From: Cryptomeria japonica
Lineage: Eukaryota; Streptophyta; Pinopsida; Cupressales; Cupressaceae
Assembly (NCBI RefSeq): GCF_030272615.1
Contig: NC_081413.1
Location: 163,027,080 to 163,091,079, forward strand
Length of the DNA: 64,000 nt
Reading direction: 5' to 3'
The position numbers and the translations under genes are program-made. The notes under the pieces were generated by a model. The model searched no databases. It was not told the origin of the DNA and saw nothing but the letters and a program-made list of their open reading frames with translations. Positions 12,635-22,826 of this stretch are shown here, one piece after another (position 1 is the first letter of the stretch; each line of letters starts with the position of its first letter).

Positions 12635-13460
12635 TATAAGCGTACGCTCATACTTTTGGTAAAGTACAAGGAAATAATATTGAAAAACTTTCACCACGTC
12701 AAGGAGGCAAGATACACCAAGCCCCTAGTGGACTAAGGATCTTACGACTTCGATTGACAAAGTAAAAGGGAAGATCACGAGGGAGAACCATGACTGTCAG
12801 TAGTAAGGTTCCCTCACTATGAGTCATGCGAGAAAGATATCAAAAATTTTCAAGGCAAAGCTAAATTTGTCAAGAAATTTTCAAGTATCTTGAAAAGATA
12901 TGGACGGGATGTATGCCCCCCTACATTAAAGTGATCGCACATGCCTCACCGGGGGTGATTGCTTTAAGGGAGTGATACATATAAGAAATGAGAAAGGAGC
13001 ACGTTATCACAAGGATTTAGCCCCCAAGTGTGAGATAAGCCCAAGGATAATAGACACAAAACACAAAGCACAAGGTGACTTCACTTTCCTCGGGGTCAGT
13101 ATGCTGTATGATAATTCATGTATATCATATGTATGTATGCATAATTGTTCTTCATTCCCCAATCAAGGAAGGTCACCTAGAAGAAGGGAACACATGTGTC
13201 TTTTGAGTCAACATGAGAGAGATCGAGAGATCTCAATGCTTTGCATCGTCCTCAAGTAGACAACACTAAGGACAACAAATAGAAGAATGAGAATAACATA
13301 TAGAAGAAGTAACAAAAGAGAGGGGAGAGAATCTGCTATGCTAATGAAACTAGTCTAGCACGTCATCTAGCCCCCGATCTTGCTGATCAATGTTTCGGGA
13401 AGGTAGGGAACACGCTAGAGGAGGAACATCTAACACAGTAGATGGAGCTATCACAAGATC
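12635..13460. other. Non-coding 3' internal region of element N
   Basis: Between the end of the protease frame and the polypurine tract. No gene or domain seen on either strand. Confidence 0.6.
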
Positions 13461-14948
13461 CTAACAAGGGCTATGTTCATGTTCCAAGCCACGGTGTTCT
13501 TGTCTAGGAGCTAGGATAAGTGCTTTAGAAAATTCATTAGATAAATGGTTATCAATATCAACAAGTTCATATTCACTATCAGAATGAACAGGAGAAGTAG
13601 TATTTTCATCATGAATAACATTTTCATCTATATCATCATCAGGATTTATAAAAATAGGATCTTTAACTCGCACAGGATCAAGACCATCATGCATCTTATG
13701 TTTAGGAGATTTTGGCTCAATCGTCGGCTGAGGAGAAAATGGAATTATGCTTGTTGAAGGTGTTTTTGGGGATTGCAAAGTTTGAAAAGTAGCTGCCTGA
13801 GCTCTAAGATGACGCTTTCGTCGGTGTTCACGTGCAGAATGATTTCGTCTAGTCTTAGTAGGGAGTTGAGAAGATTGAGGGGGAGGAATGTTCTCATCCT
13901 TATCACTTGGGTGTTTAGGTTGTGGTCTCTTAGGTTGAACAATAGGAGAAGAGGAAGGTCTCTTCTCTCTATAAAAGGAAGGAGGAGGAACTGCTCCATA
14001 TAAGGGAGGAATATTTGGTTTAGGAAGGAGACCAAGTCCATCATGACGAGGAGGTATAGGTCTACTCTTAGATATAGGCATAGTCACATCCATAGGAATG
14101 GGTTGGGAATCGTCTTGAGGAAAGACAATGGTTTTATCTTTCAAAGGAAGAACTTCCTTCTCAAGAACGATAGGAATGTCAAGTTTGGGTGTTCTAGGTT
14201 CATTTAGAGATAGGATCATATCTTTTTTCCACTTTTGATAAGATTTGAAAAGATGATCACTTCGTGGAGGAAGAGATTGGAATTGTTTAGGCCAAAAATA
14301 ATCAATAGGAACACTAGAAGTTCTTTCAGGTGGTTTAAAGAGACTATAATTGACAGTAACAACTTCACCATTATGGGGAAATTTCAAGCACTTGTGAATA
14401 GGAGAAGCAATAGCTTTCATGGAAGATAGCCAAGGATAGCCTAGCTTAACACGAAATTGTTCAGATGATGGAATAATAGCAAAGTCTACATCAAGGGATT
14501 TGTTATGGACCTCAATAGGTAATGTAATAGAACCAATTGCAGGAGAAGAAGATGCATCAAATAGTTTCACAACCACATTTGTTTCATCATAGATCACTTG
14601 ATTCAATTGCAAAGTAAAAAGAAATTCTTCAGTAATGACATTAACCATGCAAGAAGGATCAATAAGCACTCCACGGCAAGGTGTATTTTTGACTTTTGCA
14701 ACTATATATAAAGGACCATCAGGTGCCCTGATAGTTTCGTTAGAATCAAAGGTGATGGAAGGTTCTTTAGGGATTTTTTGCTGCTCTACAAAGTTAATCA
14801 CATTCGGAGTCATAGACACAAGATCATCAGGTGAGACAGAGGAATCAGTAGTATCAATCGCATTAGAGGTATGAGAAGGTAATGGATCAGTAAAAATCTG
14901 AAGATTTTGGTTAGGGGGAGCTACAGATGTATTGCCTTTATCATTCAC
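13461..14948 (-). CDS. Element N ORF2: retropepsin-like aspartic protease domain plus proline-rich tail
   Basis: Open frame of about 495 residues. Residues 75-200 look like a gypsy aspartic protease: the substrate-strand text GPLYIVAKVKNTPCRG, then the active-site loop LIDPSCMVNVI (Asp about 97), then a flap-like stretch and FRVKLGYPWLSSMKAIASP. The usual D-S/T-G is replaced by D-P-S; this may be a family variant or a loss. The remainder is proline-rich and basic (PPPRH-, PQPKHPSDK-type), then acidic. There is no ATG at the start: the frame opens 24 bases before the gag stop and overlaps gag by about 8 codons in the -1 frame. Expression therefore probably needs a frameshift or re-initiation. 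It ends at a clean stop with no RT behind it. Confidence 0.8.
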   Translation of the reverse strand: MNDKGNTSVAPPNQNLQIFTDPLPSHTSNAIDTTDSSVSPDDLVSMTPNVINFVEQQKIPKEPSITFDSNETIRAPDGPLYIVAKVKNTPCRGVLIDPSCMVNVITEEFLFTLQLNQVIYDETNVVVKLFDASSSPAIGSITLPIEVHNKSLDVDFAIIPSSEQFRVKLGYPWLSSMKAIASPIHKCLKFPHNGEVVTVNYSLFKPPERTSSVPIDYFWPKQFQSLPPRSDHLFKSYQKWKKDMILSLNEPRTPKLDIPIVLEKEVLPLKDKTIVFPQDDSQPIPMDVTMPISKSRPIPPRHDGLGLLPKPNIPPLYGAVPPPSFYREKRPSSSPIVQPKRPQPKHPSDKDENIPPPQSSQLPTKTRRNHSAREHRRKRHLRAQAATFQTLQSPKTPSTSIIPFSPQPTIEPKSPKHKMHDGLDPVRVKDPIFINPDDDIDENVIHDENTTSPVHSDSEYELVDIDNHLSNEFSKALILAPRQEHRGLEHEHSPC

Positions 14949-16783
14949 ACAGAAACAGAGATAGTATTATTATCAATCAAATCTTGAATTTTCCCCTTTA
15001 AAGCAAAACATTTTTCAGTATCATGCCCAGGTTGACGATGAAATTGACAAAAAGATTTGTTATCAAAATAGGGTGAATTAATTTTTGTAGGATCAATTTG
15101 CCTTATAGGAGGAAGAGTAAGCACATTTTGTTCCAATAACTTATTCATAATACTATGCAATGATTCATTCAAAGGAGTAAACTTTCTTTCTCTCTTGAAA
15201 AACTTAGAAATAGGAGACACACCTGATGCTGCATTCACATTGTTGTTGATGATGTTTTCATTGAATTTAATGGACTCTCTGTTCGGTTTAAAATTCCCAA
15301 ATGGTTGTTGACTACTATCACCCTTATCACTCGGAGCCATAGGATGTGATTGTTCCATTTGACTCACAGTCAGTTGATAATTGTGAAGAGTTGCGCACAA
15401 CTGTTGGAAAGAAGTAAACTCAGAAAATAGGAGTTTTTCTCTAATGTCTTTTTGTAAATTAGAAATAAAGATTCTTTGAATATCATTATCAGGCACTGGA
15501 AAAGAAATTTGAGCATACAAATGCTTATATCTACCAATGAAATCAGTCACTTTTTCTTTAACACCTTGTTTACAATGCATTAAATCAATCAAAGTAACTT
15601 TAGGACTTATATTGTTTTGAAATTGTTGAATGAAAGCATTTGCAAGTTGTTCGAAAGAAGTAATAGAATAGGAAGGCAACGAGCAATACCATTGTAGGGA
15701 TTTGTCTCTTAATGTTCTAGTAAACAATTTTGCAAGCAACCTTTGGTCATAAGCAAAATCAGTACATATTGTTTGAAAGGTCTTAACATGTGTTAGAGGA
15801 TCACCCTTACCATTATAAAGCTCCAAATGCAGAATTTCAACATGTTTAGGGGGAATAGCTCGAACAATATCAAGAGAAAGTGGGCTCGCAACATCAAATG
15901 TGGGCACACTAAACTTAGATTGATTCATAGAGGCAATTTGTTGCTGTAAAGAAGAGACAGTTTGTGCAAGATTATTAATGGTCGCTTTAGTCGAAGAGTT
16001 CATATTAGACATGTTAGATTGTGATGGAGGTGTTATGTTATTGAAAGAAGGTAGAGAGTAAGGTGGTGGGACACTATGATAGTTAGTCATAGGAGATGAT
16101 TGGAAAGGAGGAACACTACAAGGAGGAATGGAAGGGTTAAATGAATTGCCCCCTTGCATCATGTTCATTTGTGGAGATATAAGAGGAACACTCATTGAAG
16201 GAATGAATGAAGAAGTCGGATTGAATGAAGGAAGAGGGTTAATTGAAGAAGAGGGATTGCCCCCATGACTAGTGATCATAGGAGGAATGTCTTGTGTTGA
16301 AGTAGTCATTATGTTTGATGTAAAAGTAGGTATGCTAGCAATAGAAGTCATCAAAGGAATAGAATGACTGTCTTGAGTAGGAGGTTGTCTATAACCTAAG
16401 GTTTCGGCACAACTTTTCATAGGCATCACATTTGAATCCACAATGTGTGCAATACCACGCAAAATATCAATTCCATTCTTATCACTTTGAAGCATACATT
16501 TTAGACCCTCAATTAAAGGAAGAGCTTGACTATCAGGGTATTCTTGAGACATCCATTGTCGAAAATCGTCAAATTGGTTATCCAATTTTGAAAGTTGTTC
16601 TACAGAAACCTCATGGAGAGCTTCTTCATCATTAAGAGGATTAGAGGAACTACCCATGTCCTCGTTAAAAAGACCATTCAAATTAGGTTCCATCTCCTCA
16701 GTAATTAAACCTTGGAAAGACTTAAATCTAAGGCTTCGTCTAACGGGAATAGTGTAGGTAGGGCTTATTGTTGTAAAACTCAT
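14945..16783 (-). CDS. gag: Element N ORF1: intact gag polyprotein (612 aa)
   Basis: A true ATG at 16783 opens an uninterrupted 612-codon frame. Layout: acidic N-terminal region; Pro/Ser/Asn-rich linker (about 135-255); short coiled coil (about 265-290); retrotransposon gag capsid domain (about 314-478), with YNGKGDPLTHVKTFQ, SLQWYCSLPSYSITSFEQLA and DFIGRYKHLYAQI. A C-terminal zinc-binding motif, CQFHRQPGHDTEKC, followed by FALKGKIQDLI, lies at about 579-592. That C-x2-H form is typical of plant gypsy elements of the Tat/Ogre-related type. The protein would assemble virus-like particles in the cytoplasm. An open frame of this length in a region of wrecks suggests recent activity or mobilisation. 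Confidence 0.9.
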   Translation of the reverse strand: MSFTTISPTYTIPVRRSLRFKSFQGLITEEMEPNLNGLFNEDMGSSSNPLNDEEALHEVSVEQLSKLDNQFDDFRQWMSQEYPDSQALPLIEGLKCMLQSDKNGIDILRGIAHIVDSNVMPMKSCAETLGYRQPPTQDSHSIPLMTSIASIPTFTSNIMTTSTQDIPPMITSHGGNPSSSINPLPSFNPTSSFIPSMSVPLISPQMNMMQGGNSFNPSIPPCSVPPFQSSPMTNYHSVPPPYSLPSFNNITPPSQSNMSNMNSSTKATINNLAQTVSSLQQQIASMNQSKFSVPTFDVASPLSLDIVRAIPPKHVEILHLELYNGKGDPLTHVKTFQTICTDFAYDQRLLAKLFTRTLRDKSLQWYCSLPSYSITSFEQLANAFIQQFQNNISPKVTLIDLMHCKQGVKEKVTDFIGRYKHLYAQISFPVPDNDIQRIFISNLQKDIREKLLFSEFTSFQQLCATLHNYQLTVSQMEQSHPMAPSDKGDSSQQPFGNFKPNRESIKFNENIINNNVNAASGVSPISKFFKRERKFTPLNESLHSIMNKLLEQNVLTLPPIRQIDPTKINSPYFDNKSFCQFHRQPGHDTEKCFALKGKIQDLIDNNTISVSV

Positions 16784-17965
16784 GCACCAAAGAAAGAGAG
16801 AAGATTTTGAATTTTAGAGGTAGCAAATTTCAGTAAAACAAGCCAATCTTCTAGATTTAAGCTGTTAAATACAATCAGGACAATCTCTCGAAATTTTGGA
16901 AAAAATGTCCGGGACCGTGGCGCTCGGAGTGCACACGGTCCTCGCAACTTTTTTCGAAATTTTCAGGGATGAAAGTTATGATGATTTTACAGCTAACCTG
17001 AAAAAATTGAGTGATTTTACGATCTGTAGATAGGCCAAATTAAAGTTGCAATCTCAAAATTAAACCCTACCAAGATTGTTGAAAAATGCAAAATTTGAAT
17101 TTTGAAAAAGAGAGGGAAACTGAAATTTTGAATTTTATGATTTTAGAGGGAATACCAAAAGCAATGCAAGTTTTGAAATTTGAAAGTTGACTCAATTTCA
17201 CGCAAAATTCAATTTTGAAAGCGGAAATCAAAGTTGTTGTAATTAAGCACTTAATTTCAAAAGTCACAAATTGCAAAAATTTGAATAAATCACTGAAATT
17301 TCGAATGAATGATAACACACTTTTCAGATTTAGGACTGTAAGAAACACAATTTTGACACAAATTTCAATTTCAACAATTTTTGAATGATTAGAAGCCTCA
17401 ATCCAAGCAATCGCTAGACCAACTTTGACTGTAATTTTGAAGGTGTTAAAATTGATAAAATCAGCCAAAATTCTGGATTTTAGCAGAAAAATACAATAAG
17501 ATCTAGCTCCCAAAATTTCGGTAAAAATGTCGGGGACGATGGCTCTCGGAGTGCACACGGTCCTCGCAACTTTTTTCCAAATTTTCAGGGATGAAAGATA
17601 TTATGATTTTATTGCGGAATCCAAAGTTACAGCTGATTTGGAGATGTTTTGATCAGTGAAATTGTCGGACAAAGGTTTAATCAAGAGGGTTTCGAAAATT
17701 AGGGTTTTGACACTTAACCACTTAATTTTCAAAATTAATGCACAAATATGAATTGATAATTTGTAATAGAAGGGCAGATCTGAAACAAGCATTAACAATT
17801 AAACATTTCACAAGTTTAATTACTTAAAAAGAAAATTTAGGGTTTTTATGCAATTAACCTCTAAAATTTTGCAAAAGATCAAACATGGAAATGTAATCAA
17901 AGAATCCAATTTTCAGATCTAATTATGAATAATCAGAAAGGATGTTCACGTAAGGTTCACCAAAA
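16784..17965 (-). other. 5' leader of element N with a duplicated ~100-bp module and primer site
   Basis: Non-coding. Two copies of a module of about 100 bases lie at roughly 16894-17000 and 17510-17612. Both contain CTCGGAGTGCACACGGTCCT followed by CGCAACTTTTTTC and TTTTCAGGGATGAAAG. A shorter cousin (GGCGTGCACACGGTCCTCCG) is in the LTRs near 11740 and 18347. The primer site (minus TGGTGAACCTTACGTGAAC, about 17944-17962) starts 3 bases inside the 5' LTR; I cannot name the tRNA. Confidence 0.7.
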
Positions 17966-19187
17966 TGTAAAGCGGAAAAATCAAACCCTAGTCATTCTCC
18001 CCTCCCCAACTCCAAGGAGAGAGAAGGGAGAGTCACTAGGGTTGATGGTTTTCACTTAGGAGGGACTTTACATTCAAAAGAGGGGTTGAAACCCACAAGA
18101 TCCAATCCCACACAATGCAAGATTGGATTCTATATGAGTTTCAAGGGTTACGACATCAAGGATACCCTCTTTTGTAAAGAATGTGGATAGAATGATTAAG
18201 CTAGGAATGCATAGGAAGTGAGAAAGATTCGCTTATAAACTGAGTTAGGGATATGATATGAAGCTGCAGACCTGGAATTAGCAGTAAAATGTCGAGACGG
18301 TGCTGTCCTGCAAATTTGAGCAAAAGTTGACGGGACGATGGCGCCTGGCGTGCACACGGTCCTCCGAAAAATCCACGAAACGAAGGGGGATCTATTCGTC
18401 TCTGCACAAGGATTCCAGATCTTCAATTTCAGCCGCGTACCTACAACCTACACACAAAAAACCGAAGATGATTGGGGGGTTAGGGATTAGGGGTTTGCCC
18501 TTAGGTCAAACCCTGGTTTTGGAATTAACCAAGAAATGAGAAATGCTTGTAAATGTAATGTAAAACAAGTACTAATACCTTGTTGTAAGGATGTTTGTAT
18601 CCTTATATGCGAAGGTATAGATGTTGTTGTATGTTGTATGTTGTGTGTTGTAGTATGTGATCTCCTCTTCAATGGTTGAATCCTTGTCTTGAATGCAACA
18701 CCTAGCCTTGAATGGAGACTTAGAATGATCAATTGCTTGAAGGAATGCTTGAATGCTTGAATGCTTGAATGTTTGAATATCGTTTCCACCTTTTTCCATC
18801 CTCCCCAAAATGAGAGAGGAAAAGTAGTTTATATACTTGCCAATTAGGGTTAAAAGACTGATTTTCCTGACCTTAGGCCAACCAGGAAATGTTATTTTCC
18901 AATTTGCAAACAAAAAGGCCCGAAGTCCCATAGGAGATCGGGCCCAAAATAGGGCCAGGGACCAGGGCGCTGGGCGCCCTGGTCCTGAAGGACTAGGGCG
19001 TTGGGCGCTCTGGTCCCACCTCCCGGGACAGCAAGGTGCAAGGAGGATCAGGCCAGGGTGCTGAGAAATGCAGTTTTTGATGTCATGAGCAAGTTTTAGG
19101 GTCTCCATTCAGGTTTAGTGTTGTATCGCCATCGTGAAGACCCAAATGCGATCGAAATTGCAAGTGTCACAATTTTAGGACGCTACA
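17966..19187 (-). repeat. 5' LTR of element N
   Basis: Plus view begins TGTAAAGCGG, ends GGACGCTACA; about 1222 bp. It is near-identical to 11359-12611. Differences are mostly C/T and G/A changes, many at CG sites, and one GC-rich palindromic unit fewer. Confidence 0.93.
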
Positions 19188-19192
19188 AAGAG

Positions 19193-20313
19193 AATCCCAA
19201 GACAATAGGGTTAGAACATGAAAGCATAGAACAAAGAAACTATGATCTTGAGTCGACAAAGTGAAAGAGACCTCAATGTAAAAGGTTGTCTCAGTACCAT
19301 GCGTCTTCCCCAAAATAACAAGAAACAACAAATAGAGGAATTATAAAATGAAAAGAAGAAAGTAAGGATTGATCACTTCAAGGAAGAATGCACCCAGAAG
19401 TCAGGGAAGCAATCAATATCAAGGAGATAGTACATGACCCAAACACTAGGTTGATGCATCACTAGTGATCATGATGATGATAAAAGATAGATCTAGCAAG
19501 TTGTGTTATGCCAAATTATCAAAGATAAGTAGCACCAACCTCGCTCTAAAGGAAGGCCACTACCAAAAGATAAGATAAAGAATATAGTCATGAGAGGGAG
19601 GCAAATCTTTGTTGATCAGACGAGATTATCCCCAACGAGATGAAGTTGAGATTTGGAATAGATGTTGTTACTTGATACATCACAAACACTCTAGTTGTAG
19701 ACTAATATGTTGGATGATAAGACAAAGATAAATGATAAATAAGATAGCATAACAGAAATGATCCTCGCTTTGGAGGAAACCCCTTGTTACAAAAAGATAC
19801 ATGATAAGAGATCGTCATTGGTATGAGATATGCTAGTATGGATAGTAAAGTGCATTATGTTGGATAGCCATACCATAGGGTGATTAGATATGCCGATATG
19901 GATAACCATACGATAGGGTGATGAGATATGCCGGTATGGATAACCATATGATAGGGTGATGAGATATTTTGGTATGGATAACCATACGATAAGGTGATGA
20001 TGGATAACCATACGATAGGGCGATCAAAAGATAGATTTTCTAGCATGGGTAGCGATACACTAGATATCCATGCAATTGGGCGATCAGAGATAGATTTGGT
20101 AAGTAGTAGATTGGCCCCTACAAAGGCGAGCAAAAGCGATAGATCAAATGGTTTGGCCCCCACCTAGGCAAACATGAAAGAAACGATAAAAGGATAGTCA
20201 CCATGGTAGGAGAGATATAGACATGCATCTATGTGGGTGAGAGATAGAGACATGATAAGAATGCAAACCAGGTTGAAATATGATAAAGAATAAGATCGAG
20301 ATACACCTCAATG
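19193..20313 (-). other. Non-coding internal part of G-A with a 38-bp minisatellite
   Basis: No coding potential recognised. At 19861-20030 five tandem units of about 38 bp (TGGATAACCATACGATAGGG core; last spacing 26) form a short minisatellite. Confidence 0.65.
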
Positions 20314-21527
20314 TCACTTTCTATGAAAAGGAGAAGAAGAAGGCATATCAATACATGAAATATCGATGACACCTGATTGATGAAGTTGTTGAATCTTTTC
20401 ATTCAAGGCCTTACATTTACTAGTGGAATGGCCAAGAAGTTGATGGTATGCACAAAAAGAATCATTCTTAGGAAACTTATTATGTGTACGAGGAGAAAGA
20501 GAAATCAAGCGGGTTTTAAGAAGACGCAAAAAAACAAGCTCTTGATTAGATAAAGAATAAGGAGTAGGAAGCAACCCTTTCTCTTGGGGAGAAGAGTTTG
20601 ACTGCTCACATGAAGAAGAATAAGATGTAGGAACATTAGAGAATGAAGGGGATGAAGAAAAAGGAGAAGCTTTGTAACATAAAATGACTGTAAAAGAGTG
20701 TGATTTCGATTCCAAAGGGACCTTAACTCCTTGACCCATGCACCCAAGACCATCTTCTTTGTATCCATACTTGGAAGCAATATTGAATCCTGGACCATAA
20801 TGTGATTGCAACTCCTTAAAAGAGGGAGGATAACCTTTAATGGTGTAGCTAATGGCTTTCACATGATCTTGCAATACAAAAGAATGATCATCTTTGGTAG
20901 TGGGTGTGGATGATAATTTTGGAAAGTTAAGGTGGATAGGGTTGACTTTATATTATCCAATGAGGGAGATTGTAAAGTCTAAGGAACCCAATCACCACCA
21001 ATAAATGGTTTTGATTGAGAGAAAGGATATGGAGCCTTAGATTGTGTATATCTTGTAAAAAGATCTGGGGAGTCATTTTCAAAAGGAACACCATGAATAT
21101 ATTTTGCCTTCTTTGGAGGACTAGCTGCATTCACATGAATGATTGGTCTCTTAGACTTTTTAGGGGCAGAAAAGACATAAATGACATCCACAGACTCATC
21201 ATGATATATAGAAGATTTAGATAAAGGAATTTTCTCAAGATCCACCTTTGGAAAATCAGATATAAGTTGAGACTCATCATTCACTAATGCATCATCTCTA
21301 GAAGAGACTACACTAGAATGAAGAGATGGTAGATTGACATTAAGAAAGGTGTCAATGATTTCATCCTCTTGTAACAAAATATCCTTTGAAATAGAAGATA
21401 TATTATGAGACGGATTAAAGGCATAGAGTGACATAGGCAGAGCTAAGTCACCATCACAAGCATGCAAAGGAACACCATTAGCACTTTGAATATAGCTAGA
21501 AACTAAGTTAATAAAAGAAGATAACAT
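20314..21527 (-). pseudogene. Element G-A gag-like gene, broken
   Basis: An ATG at 21527, about 80 bases past the primer site, opens a 182-codon frame of low-complexity, acidic protein. After a stop and frame change near 20975-20900 the frame resumes with AISYTIKGYPPSFKELQ and a glycine-rich stretch YGYKEDGLGCMGQGVKVP (G-patch-like text common in plant gypsy polyproteins). It ends with a C-x2-H zinc motif CAYHQLLGHSTSKC (about 20455-20414) and ALNEKIQQLHQSGVI, like the gag C-terminus of element N. No protease or RT follows. I infer a non-autonomous gypsy relative; the break makes it inactive. Confidence 0.65.
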
Positions 21528-21604
21528 ATGTATTTTGAAATTAATAAACTTAAACTTAAGAAAGAATGCATAAAGAATGATTTTAAAATAATACAGAAGA
21601 AGTG

Positions 21605-21622
21605 TTCATGTTAAGTTCACCA
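21605..21622 (-). other. Primer binding site of element G-A
   Basis: Minus strand begins TGGTGAACTTAACATGAA three bases inside the 5' LTR. It shares TGGTGAAC with the sites of element N and element H1. Confidence 0.65.
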
Positions 21623-21625
21623 AAA

Positions 21626-22821
21626 TGTAGAGGAGGAAAAATGAACCTCTTCGACAGGCGGATACCAACCTCTCAAAGATTCACTAACTGACCTCTCCAC
21701 TCAAAATGTAGTATGTCTCTCTATGTCCTCTAATAGCTCTCTACACAAGGATGCGCACATGGATTATGGACAATAGTGCGACGCGCTAGCATCCTGTATG
21801 GACAGAATGCAGAGTTCACACATAAGGGCACAATATAATAGATATGTGTTTTAGATTAATTTAAATGAGCTAGATGTATATAAAAGAAGGTAAAATGATT
21901 ATATAAATGGAATGAAAGCCACAAAGAAAAGTGAGAAGATAATCTCACAACCAGTCCCTGATATGAATCCTCTAGCCAAATAAATCTTCCCTAATGCAAC
22001 CTACACACAAACTAGAAAGGAAAAATGATTGGGGCTACTTGGGGACTTGCCTCAATCAAATCCCTATTTTGGTGTTTCCACCTTCACAGATAGCCAAATA
22101 GATTGATAGAATAAAAGATAAATAAAATAAATGAAAGATATGATAAATGACAAATGATTTCATGGATAAGGGATGTGATGAATCCCAAGATGCTCAAAGA
22201 TAGGATAAATAGATAGATAGAAAGATATTACCAAAGAGGCTTGAGAAAGCCAAGAGAGTTGCAAGAGATATTGTGAGAACTTGAGAGCGTTTTAGAAAAT
22301 TAGAGACTATTGTAGCAAGTGAGAGAGAGAGAGAGAGAAAGAGAAATCTATGAGAGCCAAGAGAACTAGAGAGATTGTATGGAGGAACTAGAGAGCTTGA
22401 AAGAAGAGAAAAGATAGATTTAAAAGAGAGAAGAGGAGGGAAAAGAGGGTCGCAAGTTGTTTGAAAGGTTCAGAGCTGTTTCCACCAACATATGCAGGTG
22501 ACAAGTGGAAAGGCGCACTCAAAACTGACATTCAAGTGTTAAGATGTCATAGGATGAATGCATGACTCGCGGACATTCACACGGTGCACTAGTGTCCAAA
22601 TGAATCAAGCTTGAAAACAACAGGAGACAAGGGAGACACATGGCTAACAAGACCGACACCATGAGGGAGCTAATGAAAAGGCGTTCTCGAGCATTGTTTG
22701 AGGAAAAAGGCTGATGCAAGGGTTTAAATGAGCCTACTGAGGTGCTAAGGGAATGGACACCAAAGTGGTTACAAAAGATTTAGGTCAAATTATAAAGGGG
22801 GATGCAATTTTTGACACTACA
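21626..22821 (-). repeat. 5' LTR of element G-A
   Basis: Plus view begins TGTAGAGGAGG, ends TTGACACTACA; about 1196 bp. Direct copy of 9953-11143. Confidence 0.93.
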
Positions 22822-22826
22822 GGGAG

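Larger units (their letters stand above)
11359..19187 (-). mobile_element. LTR retrotransposon N (minus), gag-protease only, nested in G-A
   Basis: Bounded by LTRs 11359-12611 and 17966-19187, with an exact 5-bp duplication AAGAG at 11354-11358 and 19188-19192. The internal region (5.35 kb) holds two open frames, gag (16783-14945) and a protease-containing frame (14948-13461), and nothing resembling RT or integrase. This matches the idea of gag-carrying non-autonomous LTR elements (TR-GAG type). The LTRs differ by about 3% in the first 500 bases by eye, nearly all transitions, so it is younger than G-A, as the nesting requires. Confidence 0.93.
9953..22821 (-). mobile_element. LTR retrotransposon G-A (minus), nested in gypsy H1 and itself split by element N
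   Basis: Two direct LTRs (9953-11143 and 21626-22821) bound it. The flanking 5-bp duplication GGGAG is present at 9948-9952 and 22822-22826, a clean integration footprint. Orientation is minus: the polypurine tract is next to the left LTR and the primer site next to the right one. The only coding remnant is a gag-like frame near the right LTR (20314-21527). I find no RT, RNase H or integrase, so it was probably mobilised by a relative. Element N (11359-19187) sits inside it. The LTRs differ visibly at many positions, about 10% by eye over a sampled 150 bases. Confidence 0.92.

Noticed and set aside
13545-14874. Plus-strand open frames opposite the protease frame of element N
   Set aside because: Antisense shadows of a clear coding frame with no domains of their own.
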